Part shown: positions 1-6,220 of the stretch, piece after piece
Numbering within the stretch: the stretch's first letter is position 1
Layout of the letters: every line of letters starts with the position of its first letter
Assembly (NCBI GenBank): GCA_964627995.1
Contig: CAZVLN010000074.1
Span: 1-7,882, forward strand
Length of the DNA: 7,882 nt
Source of the DNA: JAWLFI01 sp964627995
Lineage (GTDB): Bacteria; Bacteroidota; Bacteroidia; Chitinophagales; Saprospiraceae
Reading direction: 5' to 3'
The notes under the pieces: generated by a model
The model's database searches: none
What the model saw: the letters and a program-made list of their open reading frames with translations, nothing else
What the model was told of the DNA's origin: nothing
Made by a program: the position numbers and the translations under genes

Positions 1-363
1 TGCGATATAGCCGTTGGCTTGTTTATCACTGTGTTCTACAGCTACAGCAAAAAAACTAGGCCCTACCGCAACGGCATTTAAACCGCCGGTGTTTGCCACA
101 TCAGAAGCTACATCAATCGTTAATTCTAATACAGGAGTAGACTCATCCGAAATGTCTAAAACGCCCACTGTTCCGGCATCTGCATTAACAAAATAGAGTT
201 TTTCACCTACTTTGTCATAACTTACGATTTCAGCAGCCCCTTCGTCAAATACACCCGACGAATACCCACCTAACCTATTTAATTCGATTTCTTGCGCATG
301 AACAATAGTGCTACCCATAAGGGCTTGCATCAAAAAGCTTACAATGTAAAAGTGTTTTTTCAT
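1..363 (-). CDS. Choice-of-anchor I family secreted protein, N-terminal part (runs off window)
   Basis: The ATG is at 363-361 and the frame is open for 121 codons to the left edge, so only the N-terminus is present. Residues 1-24 look like a Sec signal peptide: basic start MKKH, a hydrophobic stretch, then VHAQ before the mature chain at EIELNRLG. The mature part matches my memory of the choice-of-anchor I family (beta-propeller-like surface or secreted proteins of uncertain biochemical role): YSSGVFDEGAAEIVSYD, then LYFVNADAGTVGVLDISD, then LNAVAVGPSFFAVAVE. These proteins are exported and usually carry a C-terminal anchor or sorting domain, which lies outside this window. The gene is divergent from everything on the plus strand and has a plausible own promoter (452-483). 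The family call rests on the conserved N-terminal motifs only; the function is not known to me beyond export. Confidence 0.75.
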   Translation of the reverse strand, partial: MKKHFYIVSFLMQALMGSTIVHAQEIELNRLGGYSSGVFDEGAAEIVSYDKVGEKLYFVNADAGTVGVLDISDESTPVLELTIDVASDVANTGGLNAVAVGPSFFAVAVEHSDKQANGYIA

Positions 364-451
364 AATTTATTTCTTTTTTTACAAATAAACATTGCCCATG
401 TTGCGCTATCATTAAGCTAGCGTTATGAATTTGTTTGGCTTTTTAGCCTTA

Positions 452-483
452 CAAAACTAAACAACAGCCTAAGCGGGTAAAAG
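452..483 (-). promoter_or_regulatory. Candidate Bacteroidota sigma promoter for the choice-of-anchor gene
   Basis: On the minus strand, TAGTTTTG (459-452) matches the phylum's -7 consensus TAnnTTTG at every fixed position. A T-rich element, CTTTTA (483-478), lies 18 bases upstream at the place of the -33 box, although it lacks the usual G. The predicted leader of about 80 bases begins near a small GGCT-TTTT-AGCC hairpin (437-448) and has a purine-rich tract before the ATG but no clear Shine-Dalgarno site. This is a sequence match only. Confidence 0.4.
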
Positions 484-499
484 TGAAATTATATTATGA

Positions 500-661
500 G
501 TATCCCCTTGGTCGGTTTTAGAAAAGCATGGTAGAGAGGTTCGTCTGGGAACCACTCACGGCATCATCGATGTCTCCTAATTGCCCTCAGCCGTTTATTT
601 TGTGCATCTAGTGGACGAAATGGGTCGGAAGGTCGTATTTGAACCAATAATTAAAATGTAG
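500..661 (+). pseudogene. Relic of a T9SS cargo gene: C-terminal sorting domain with in-frame stop
   Basis: One frame reads VSPWSVLEKHGREV, RLGTTHGIIDVS, a TAA stop at 578-580, then LPSAVYFVHLVDEMGRKV and VFEPIIKM followed by TAG at 659-661. This has the pattern of the type A sorting domain recognised by the type IX secretion system: a strand ending GREV, then IDVS-N-LPSGVYFV, a strand ending near GRKV, and a final IIKM. The TAA stands where the family usually has Asn, and Ala replaces the usual Gly. Further upstream the frame is closed by TGA at 497-499, and no body of a cargo protein is visible. It is therefore the tail of a lost gene, converging on the ligD operon. It is too short and broken to work. 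Recognition is by motif memory. Confidence 0.6.
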
Positions 662-726
662 ACCTATTCCGCAGTGCGGGTCGAAGCCTTCCCGTTTGGT
701 ATAATTCTTCCTTTTAAGATGTATAC

Positions 727-772
727 AATAAGAAGAAATGAGCCCTTTTGTGCATAATGACAAAAGGGCTCA
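727..772 (-). terminator. Intrinsic terminator of the ligD operon
   Basis: A perfect 13-bp inverted repeat (739-751 with 760-772; arm TGAGCCCTTTTGT) encloses an 8-base loop. On the minus strand the stem is followed by the T-rich tract TTTCTTCTTATT (738-727), as expected for termination of the cistrons that end at 820, about 48 bases upstream. On the plus strand the stem is followed only by CTTTCTATGTT, so it may also have stopped, less efficiently, the lost T9SS cargo gene that pointed this way. Confidence 0.75.
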
Positions 773-776
773 CTTT

Positions 777-807
777 CTATGTTAACATAGTCTTTCGGCT
801 ACCGAAA
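777..807. repeat. Two adjacent small palindromes at the ligD operon 3' end
   Basis: CTATGTTAACATAG (777-790) is a perfect 14-bp palindrome with no loop. It is followed two bases later by TTTCGG-CTA-CCGAAA (793-807), a perfect 6-bp stem with a 3-base loop. A third pair, CTAGGT (811-816) with ACCTAG (835-840), spans the stop codon of the polymerase gene. Together with the terminator beyond them they would fold the 3' end of the operon mRNA into consecutive stems. They may be RNA stabilisers or a decayed palindromic element; nothing shows a specific role. Confidence 0.45.
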
Positions 808-819
808 CATCTAGGTGGT

Positions 820-1635
820 CTATTTCTTCAATTGACCTAGCCGCCTAAAAATGTTGTTGATCGTATACTGGTCTGCAGAGCTAATATTTGTGAGCTCCTT
901 CAATTTGATCGGGGTGACTACCCCGCATGCCTCATTCGGTCGCAGGGAATAGGGACAAACAGTCGTTTGACCGTAGGCATTGCGTAGATAATCTATAAAA
1001 ACTTTGTTATCTCTTTTTTCCTTTCTGATTTCCGTTGTCAATAAATCTGGATACTTTTCTTTTACCTTTTCGGCGAGTTCCCGTATTTCTTTTCTGCGAT
1101 CGTCGAAATTTTTGTCTCTCCGAACCTTATAATACAAATGAAAGCCACGTATACCTGTTGTCAGGAGTTTAGGGTCTTTTCCTTCTTTACGGAGAAAGTC
1201 GCCTATCTTTTTAGCGGCTGTCTTAACTTTTTTAAATGAGTCTTTGGGTGGGTCCAAATCAAATACGACCTTATCTGGCTTTTCCAGGGCCTCTTTTTTT
1301 GCTAGCCAGATATGAAAAGTAATTGTTCCTTGATTGACAAGATAAATAAGGCTTTTTTTATTATTACAAATGACTTGTGTATTCATACCCTCGTCGGTTT
1401 CAATAGATACCCTCTCTATATAGTCCGGAAAGTACTCGGCTGCATTTTTCTGGTAAAACCCTTCCGAATCGATACCATCGGGAAAGCGTTGGATGGTCAG
1501 TGGTCGATCCTTTAAAAATGGTAACATTTTGTCTGCCACTTTTTCGTAATAGATTAATATTTCCCGTTTTGTGATTTCCTTTTTTGGAAAAATTGTTTTC
1601 TCCAAATTTGATACTTCTACTTCAGCTATTTTCAT
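820..1635 (-). CDS. ligD: Stand-alone LigD polymerase (PolDom, primase-type) domain protein
   Basis: A 271-aa protein that is essentially the whole archaeo-eukaryotic-primase polymerase domain of DNA ligase D. In bacterial end joining this domain fills gaps and adds nucleotides, preferring ribonucleotides, at broken ends. Visible family motifs are LEKTIFPKKEITKREILIYY at the start, RPLTIQRFPDG (44-54), GFYQKNA, the metal-binding FDLDP with D126 and D128, TTGIRGFHLY (159-168, corresponding to the S/T-G-x-K/R-G-x-H nucleotide-binding loop), and VFIDYLRNA with the third acidic residue D215. It ends at RRLGQLKK, roughly 15-20 residues shorter than fused versions as I recall them. The ATG (1635-1633) overlaps the ligase stop by the four bases ATGA, so its translation is probably coupled. 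It is the last gene of the operon, with a terminator about 48 bases on. Catalytic residues are intact and activity is expected. What is unusual is that it is separate. Confidence 0.93.
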   Translation of the reverse strand: MKIAEVEVSNLEKTIFPKKEITKREILIYYEKVADKMLPFLKDRPLTIQRFPDGIDSEGFYQKNAAEYFPDYIERVSIETDEGMNTQVICNNKKSLIYLVNQGTITFHIWLAKKEALEKPDKVVFDLDPPKDSFKKVKTAAKKIGDFLRKEGKDPKLLTTGIRGFHLYYKVRRDKNFDDRRKEIRELAEKVKEKYPDLLTTEIRKEKRDNKVFIDYLRNAYGQTTVCPYSLRPNEACGVVTPIKLKELTNISSADQYTINNIFRRLGQLKK

Positions 1636-2639
1636 TTTGGTCTTTCCTTTTTTACATCCTCCGGATCTTTATCATATCGCATACCAATAAACCTAGGATG
1701 TCTGAGCTTGTTATCATCCGTCCACTCTGTAAAGTCAAAGTCTCCTACATATTTGGGTTTTAACCAATGGCTATCCGTCTCCCCATCGCCTTCATAATCT
1801 TCAAAAGGACTCGATTTCTGTTCTATTTCTTCAAATTTATCACGCCACTCTTCCAAAAATGCATCATCATATCCAGTGCCCACTTTCCCGGCGTACCGCA
1901 ATTTACCGTCCTCATAAAATCCGACATGCAGGGCCCCGAAACCAATTCTTTCGCCTTGTGGTTCTGTAAATCCACCGATTACCAGTTCTTGGCCTTTAAC
2001 ACACTTAAACTTCAACCATTTTTTGCTCCTGCTGTGCACGTATGTCGACTGCCCATCCTTTGCGATGATACCTTCCCATCCTTTTTGGCACGACTCCTTG
2101 TGGTATTTTTTTCCTTTCTCGTTGCGGTGGCTGACATAGTGGATGGGGGTTTTCCATGTGATTTCACTTTTAAGCATCCTCTTCCTCGTCTTGAGTGTAA
2201 CTTTTTCTAAAGATCGGTTTTTGAGGTATATTAAATCAAATAGATAGAGGTGTACCGCCACTTCAGCCTTTTTCGCTTTGTCAGCATCCTTGATTTTCAT
2301 TCGGTCCTGGAGCTTACTAAAGCTGGTAAGCTTTCCGTCAAAAGCAACTATTTCTCCGTCCAAAATAAGGTCTGGATAATCTTCTGCCTTAAAAGCCTGA
2401 ATCAGTTCGGGATAAGTCTTATTGAGTTCCTTTTCGTTCCTCGAGTAGATCGTCGGCTCTGTATCTTCAATGAGAATCAAGCAGCGCTCTCCATCATACT
2501 TTCGTTCATAGATCCATTCCGGATCATCAAAATAATCCTCGGTAAGAGTGGCTAGCATCGGCTTTACAAAGCCGGGAAACTTTTCCTTCTCCGCCGCATC
2601 CTCAAAATCTTCTCTTGTTTTGTTTTCTTTTGGTTTCAA
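1632..2639 (-). CDS. ligD: Stand-alone LigD ATP-dependent DNA ligase domain protein
   Basis: A 335-aa ATP-dependent DNA ligase of the LigD type, which seals strand breaks, preferably those ending in a 3' ribonucleotide, during non-homologous end joining. The adenylation domain starts at FVKPMLATL (24-32). Motif I is YERKYDGER with nucleophile K47. Motif III is LDGEIVAFD (93-101), motif IIIa is YLFDLIYL (132-139), motif IV is WEGIIAK (188-194) and motif V is WLKFKC (208-213). An OB-fold follows, with LVIGGFTEPQGER, FGALHVGFY and GKVGTG, ending near RHPRFIGMRYDKDPEDV. The start codon is TTG (2639-2637); it overlaps the TGA of the phosphoesterase gene by four bases (TTGA), and the first downstream Met (residue 28) lies inside the conserved domain, which supports the TTG start. 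The 3' end overlaps the polymerase gene by ATGA. No PE or polymerase domain is fused to it, unlike typical LigD of about 800 or more residues. Confidence 0.94.
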   Translation of the reverse strand: MKPKENKTREDFEDAAEKEKFPGFVKPMLATLTEDYFDDPEWIYERKYDGERCLILIEDTEPTIYSRNEKELNKTYPELIQAFKAEDYPDLILDGEIVAFDGKLTSFSKLQDRMKIKDADKAKKAEVAVHLYLFDLIYLKNRSLEKVTLKTRKRMLKSEITWKTPIHYVSHRNEKGKKYHKESCQKGWEGIIAKDGQSTYVHSRSKKWLKFKCVKGQELVIGGFTEPQGERIGFGALHVGFYEDGKLRYAGKVGTGYDDAFLEEWRDKFEEIEQKSSPFEDYEGDGETDSHWLKPKYVGDFDFTEWTDDNKLRHPRFIGMRYDKDPEDVKKERPK

Positions 2640-3229
2640 TCTTCGCTTTCCTCTTTATTAATTTCCTCTAGATTACGGCCGGTTTCCACGCTCTTCTTTT
2701 CAGTACTCACCGGGTTTCGACGGGCATCAGCTTTTTCATCATCCATTTTTATCAAGAGCCATTTCCCCTTCCTCTTACCACTTTTCATCTCAACTAAAGC
2801 ATAGCCACCCTGAAGTTTTTCTCCCTTTAGCCATACTTCTATTGTTCCCTCCTCAAAGGACTCTTTAAGATCCATGGGTTCACCATTTTCTGTTTTTTTG
2901 ATGTTTTTAAACGTGCCTTTATCCCAGATCATTACTGTACCTCCACCATATTCGTCTTCAGGGATGACGCCTTCGAAATCTGCATAGTCAAGGGGGTGAG
3001 CTTCAGTTGGGATGGCCATTCGTTTCTCTGAAGGGTCAGTACTAGGACCCTTAGGTACAGCCCACGATTGCAATTTGCCTTCTATTTGTAAGCGAAAGTC
3101 ATAATGCAACTGACTGGCATCGTGTTTTTGAATCACAAAAATAGGCTTCCCGGGCTTTGCGTTTTTTTCTCCTTTGGGTTCGTCGGTTTTTGAAAAGTTC
3201 CTTTTTTCTTCGTATTCCTTATCGTTCAT
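2636..3229 (-). CDS. ligD: Stand-alone LigD 3'-phosphoesterase domain protein
   Basis: A 197-aa protein covering the N-terminal 3'-phosphoesterase module of LigD, a manganese-dependent enzyme that trims 3' ends by removing a terminal ribonucleoside and then the 3'-phosphate. The signature runs IQKHDASQLHYDFRL (33-47), SWAVPKGPS (55-63), HPLDYADFEGVIP (78-90), YGGGTVMIWDKGTF (94-107), and GKWLLIKMDD (155-164). The catalytic and metal residues of the Pseudomonas aeruginosa enzyme (H42, H48, D50, R52, H84, Y88) correspond here to H36, H42, D44, R46, H78 and Y82, all present with a constant offset of six. The last 33 residues are charged and probably disordered, like the linker that would join the ligase in a fused protein. 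It is first in the operon. The ATG at 3229 is the only possible start, because an in-frame TAG lies 21 bases upstream. A GAGG sequence about 15 bases upstream is a weak ribosome site. Confidence 0.93.
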   Translation of the reverse strand: MNDKEYEEKRNFSKTDEPKGEKNAKPGKPIFVIQKHDASQLHYDFRLQIEGKLQSWAVPKGPSTDPSEKRMAIPTEAHPLDYADFEGVIPEDEYGGGTVMIWDKGTFKNIKKTENGEPMDLKESFEEGTIEVWLKGEKLQGGYALVEMKSGKRKGKWLLIKMDDEKADARRNPVSTEKKSVETGRNLEEINKEESED

Positions 3230-3536
3230 AACATTCGATATTTTCCTCTACACTTGCTATTTTTACCTCCTATTGCTGGTATTCTTACCGTTCCATTTAA
3301 TATATAAAATAATTAGGAAACAAAAGGGCACAGAGGACTTAGCGGCTTAGCGTCGTCATCACTCATTAAATAGCTAAAGCAATTGCTCTACACGATTTTT
3401 AGCTTTGACTGGGGCTTCATTGTAGAAAAATATGCTAATATTACTTTGCTAAACCCCTAGCATCAACAAATAGCTTATAGCTTTGGAAGAACCCAAGAAT
3501 ATGTGCTAAACTTTTAGGTTTTTACAAACCTCTTTT
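3230..3536. other. Non-coding stretch upstream of the ligD operon
   Basis: No gene is visible on either strand in these 307 bases. On the minus strand the ligD leader holds AGGAGGT (3274-3268), a perfect Shine-Dalgarno sequence some 40 bases before the PE start with no usable start codon behind it. It also holds a weak candidate promoter: TTTTG at 3325-3321, 16 bases, then TATATTAA at 3304-3297. On the plus strand there are two exact TAnnTTTG boxes (TAGCTTTG at 3400-3407 and 3478-3485) that face a terminator-like hairpin at 3516-3538. AGCAATTGCT (3378-3387) is a 10-bp palindrome. The rest is AT-rich and featureless to me. Confidence 0.4.
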
Positions 3537-3538
3537 TT
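3516..3538 (+). terminator. Terminator-like hairpin with plus-strand T-run
   Basis: AGGTTT (3516-3521), loop TTAC, AAACCT (3526-3531), one C, then six T (3533-3538). The T-run lies on the plus strand and reaches into the stop codon of the minus-strand gene that ends at 3537. On the minus strand the stem is followed by AAAAGTTT, which is a poor termination signal. The stem is short and half A-T, so it is a weak candidate. Its orientation is odd because no plus-strand gene precedes it. Confidence 0.35.
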
Positions 3539-5108
3539 AGAATTTAATCTTCAAAATCCTGGACTTTTTCTTTCTCGTTCCCGTGAAAACTACCGTTTGT
3601 TTATCGAGATTTATACGCCCATTTTTTACCAGGTAATATACCTTTGACTCTTTATCATCGATGAGTTTTTCAAAGTCAAACTCTCCATTTTTATTAATTC
3701 TAATCATATATAAATTAGACTTTTTGGCCCGCGTATCCTTGAATGAGATTCGATCGGCACTTAGTTTCTTAATGTTGTCCGAGCAATTTATAAAAAAGTA
3801 AGACTCCTCACCGACGGGTATTGAGGTGTATGAGCTCGTCTCCAAGCCCGTCTGCCTTTTGTTGATGTTTCGGGCCCATATTAGATTCCCCCCTTTATTT
3901 ATTCGAAGACTCATGATGTCATCAAAGTGGTACTCGATGTCGGTAACTACCCCTCCGTTAGGTACTCTCGTTGTGTGTCGCGTGATATAATACTCTTCTG
4001 CATTTAAAATGATATCTCCATTATCCATCATGTAAACACTTTTAAAGTCAATATCTTTAATTCCTTTCCTCTTTTTCCGGTCCTTCTTTCCCTCCCTATT
4101 ACCATACTTATCCGTTAAAAACCGATCAGAAAAGGGAGTGAATTTTTCGTCTTGTATTTCAAGGGTTTGAGGGTCTAAGTTGAAAAGACTCACACCATTG
4201 ATTCTGTCTTCGTCCCTTTTCCCATAAAACCCAATGCACGCCAACCTGTTTGGCGACTTGATTAACTCTAACGATGAAATTTGCTTGTCTTCATTTTTAA
4301 ATCTCACGTTCGTTTGGCCCGTTGAATTTACCTTAAATATTTCAAAATGATAATTGGCTTTTCCCCGCTTCTTGGACCTTCTCGATTCATTTTCAAAAAC
4401 CTTACCTAAAAAATATACGGTGCCATCCGTACCGTCTATATCAATGCTTTCATAGTCAAAGTACCTGTCTTTTATGTTCTTTTGAATTAGGTGGTCATAG
4501 ATTTTCTCAAAGTTGTTATTGAACACAAATATTTTGTGTGTCTCTCTATCTTTATTTTTTATGTCGAAGTTGATTACAAAAAACTGGTTGTTGGTAGACA
4601 TGACCACCTCTCCGGCATGGTTATCATCAAATTCTGAGTGGTCGTCTAAGAGAATAGAAAAAATATTACTTCCGAAATATTTTTTTTGATTCCTTTCAGA
4701 AAAGGAAATGATCTCCTTCTTACTAAACTTCAGCTGATCCAATTCAGCAGATACGGCATCAAAAGAAATTTTATCTTCTTTTTTGTCCCGGCTGTAATCA
4801 ATGAGGTGAAGTTGGTTTCCTTTAATAAATGCATTTCTGATGTAATTATCATCTGACTCGTATTCGGCCTCTTTAATAAGATTTAGGTTTGAATCAAAAT
4901 ATTGAATGTAATACCCTTTGAGCCTATTTCTCATACCCCCGTAAAATGCTCTAATGGTCACCAGTCCTCCATTGCCATCCTCTAAGGTGTATTTCAAGGC
5001 CGTCTGCTTTTTAGAGTCTTTAAAAATATCGCTTTTTATCATGGAAACATCCTGGGCATGGCAATAAAAGGCAGTTAAAAACAAAACGGCAAAAGCAATT
5101 GGTTTCAT
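3537..5108 (-). CDS. Secreted protein of unknown function, probably beta-rich or propeller-like
   Basis: A 523-aa protein with a clear Sec signal peptide: MKPIAFAVLFLTAFYCHAQ with likely cleavage after HAQ. I do not recognise an enzyme family. The mature chain has no membrane segment and is made of repeated short strands with the rhythm of a Bacteroidota propeller-like protein: FFVINFDI then KIFVFNNNFEKIYDHLI, GTVYFLGKVFE, FEIFKVNSTGQ, NGVSLFNLDPQTLEI, IILNAEEYYITR, DDIMSLRINKGGNLIWARNI, LYMIRINKNGEFDFEKLI, and TVVFTGTRKKKSRILKIKF. Blades that each report a value and end in a turn with N-G or D are typical, but this is inference. It is rich in Lys and Asp/Glu, with a basic cluster (GKKDRKKRKG) in the middle. 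There is no lipobox or T9SS tail, so it probably ends up in the periplasm. It has its own candidate promoter at 5144-5173 and is separated by 134 bases from the broken peptidase upstream. Confidence 0.8.
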   Translation of the reverse strand: MKPIAFAVLFLTAFYCHAQDVSMIKSDIFKDSKKQTALKYTLEDGNGGLVTIRAFYGGMRNRLKGYYIQYFDSNLNLIKEAEYESDDNYIRNAFIKGNQLHLIDYSRDKKEDKISFDAVSAELDQLKFSKKEIISFSERNQKKYFGSNIFSILLDDHSEFDDNHAGEVVMSTNNQFFVINFDIKNKDRETHKIFVFNNNFEKIYDHLIQKNIKDRYFDYESIDIDGTDGTVYFLGKVFENESRRSKKRGKANYHFEIFKVNSTGQTNVRFKNEDKQISSLELIKSPNRLACIGFYGKRDEDRINGVSLFNLDPQTLEIQDEKFTPFSDRFLTDKYGNREGKKDRKKRKGIKDIDFKSVYMMDNGDIILNAEEYYITRHTTRVPNGGVVTDIEYHFDDIMSLRINKGGNLIWARNINKRQTGLETSSYTSIPVGEESYFFINCSDNIKKLSADRISFKDTRAKKSNLYMIRINKNGEFDFEKLIDDKESKVYYLVKNGRINLDKQTVVFTGTRKKKSRILKIKF

Positions 5109-5143
5109 GGTATAAGGGTTTTAGGCTTCTTTTAAAATAGTTA

Positions 5144-5173
5144 TCAATGTATAGTAGTCTGCACTTCCAAAAA
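5144..5173 (-). promoter_or_regulatory. Candidate promoter for the 523-aa secreted protein
   Basis: On the minus strand TTTTTGG (5173-5167) resembles the -33 TTTG box. Sixteen bases after its TTTG comes TACATTGA (5151-5144), which fits TAnnTTTG except at its last two positions. Transcription would start about 30 bases before the ATG at 5108. The spacing is a little short and the second box imperfect, so confidence is low. Confidence 0.3.
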
Positions 5174-5242
5174 TTAAATATACAAAGTATTTTAGTGTCA
5201 CTAGCACTACCTCCGTTATAGAGCAAGTCTTGACCTTTTTGT

Positions 5243-6087
5243 CTAGTTCTTCGTTAACTGATTGCGCTTTAGTTCTTCGACCTTATAATTTCCTATGGAG
5301 TCAAGCCGAAAGGATGTCAAACCGTTTTTTTCATTAATAGCTTGCAGTACGTTAAAATGTAAATGCTCCTCAGAAGTTTGTCCTGTTTTACCACTTAAAG
5401 CTATAGGATCGCCTATTTTTACATATTGACCCAATTCTACTAAACTGCCAAATTGCTTTAAGTGACCATACATGGAAAATGGGAGTAGGTGTCATAAATC
5501 ATTACCTGGTTTACATAGGATTTCCATTTGTCCCCATAGCCCCAACCATCATATCCATCAATAACTGTAACCACATAGCCATTCTGCGCTGCTGTTACGG
5601 TATCTCCTATCTTCATGGTGAAATCGAAAGCGTATCGCGATAAGTTATGGTTGTGCGTTGGGTTTGAATTGTTTCCTTGAAGTAATTCATAGATTTTATC
5701 TTCCGGAAAGGGAAGGCGTGGGATGTTTGATGATTGTATGGGACGATTAGGATTTCCCCATTTGAATTTGATTCTAACTTTATTTTCCAAATTGACTTTG
5801 GACTTGATTGTTAGGGTAGTATCTGCATTTCCTTGAAGGAGTAAAGGCGAACTTTTGCTTAATAATTCATCCAATTTTTTATCATCACTGCTTAAATAAA
5901 AGCGGTTTGGACATGCTAAAGGATTATTAATTGTTAATTCATATTCATCGTCATTATAACTTTCATCAATTTCGATTTTAACTGATTGTATTTTTTCCTT
6001 GGGTAAAGAATGAAATGAGCATTTCTTCATTACTGCGACCTATGCCCCTATAGTTCCAATGAGTAAAAGTGCATTTTTTAAATTCAT
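5243..6087 (-). pseudogene. M23 family metallopeptidase (LytM/peptidoglycan-endopeptidase type), broken by a stop and a frameshift
   Basis: The original start is probably ATG 6087-6085, giving MNLKNALLLIGTIGA, then TAG (6042-6040), then VAVMKKCSFHSLPKEK in the same frame, so a stop interrupts the hydrophobic signal segment. The body continues with a beta-rich N-terminal region (KIEIDESYNDDEYELTINNP), then LLQGNNSNPTHNHNLSRYAF and DFTMKIGDTVTAAQNGYVV, where the His and the Asp of FDF should be M23 zinc ligands, and then NQVMIYDTYSHF. There the frame is lost. The other frame resumes with MYGHLKQFGSLVELGQYVK, IGDPIALSGKTGQ and EEHLHFNVLQ, carrying the HLHF zinc/catalytic motif, and ends at 5243. 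One extra base in the A-run 5476-5479 (a T on the coding strand) would join them as SHFSMYGHL. Intact relatives cut peptidoglycan cross-links or stems. As written, two pieces (5458-6030 and 5243-5473) could be translated, but neither has a signal peptide plus a full active site. Confidence 0.8.
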
Positions 6088-6220
6088 TATTCTATATATA
6101 ACAATAAGAGTAATTTTTTAACGTATTGGTGGAATTGTATTTTTAATCTTCATAAGGAGTAGTAGCCTTGTATCCCACCAAAGGTAAATAATACATACCC
6201 AGTCTGTATGAGTATATCAC
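6088..6220. other. AT-rich stretch upstream of the M23 pseudogene, no gene
   Basis: This AT-rich stretch separates the divergent M23 pseudogene from the GC-rich island. I see no coding potential. It contains a 7-bp inverted repeat, TTGGTGG (6126-6132) with CCACCAA (6175-6181), and a small hairpin CATAC (6194-6198) with GTATG (6206-6210). No convincing -33/-7 promoter pair was found on either strand. Confidence 0.35.

Noticed and set aside
14..196. A 60-codon plus-strand frame at the left edge
   Set aside because: It is antisense to the choice-of-anchor gene, which has a signal peptide and family motifs.
760..822. A frameshifted extension of the polymerase C-terminus (FEEIDHLDVSVAERLC)
   Set aside because: The alternative frame does not resemble the usual end of the LigD polymerase domain, and the annotated stop follows a normal RRL ending.
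1767..2210. A 147-codon plus-strand frame inside the ligase gene
   Set aside because: It is an antisense shadow of a gene with every ligase motif intact, and its product is a biased hydrophobic sequence without a family.
3230..3280. A leader peptide behind the perfect AGGAGGT upstream of the PE gene
   Set aside because: The only nearby start-like codon is GTG followed at once by TAG, and the next ATG reads only two codons.
5020..5226. A 68-codon minus-strand frame covering the start of the 523-aa protein
   Set aside because: It overlaps the signal-peptide region in another frame and has no domain or ribosome site.
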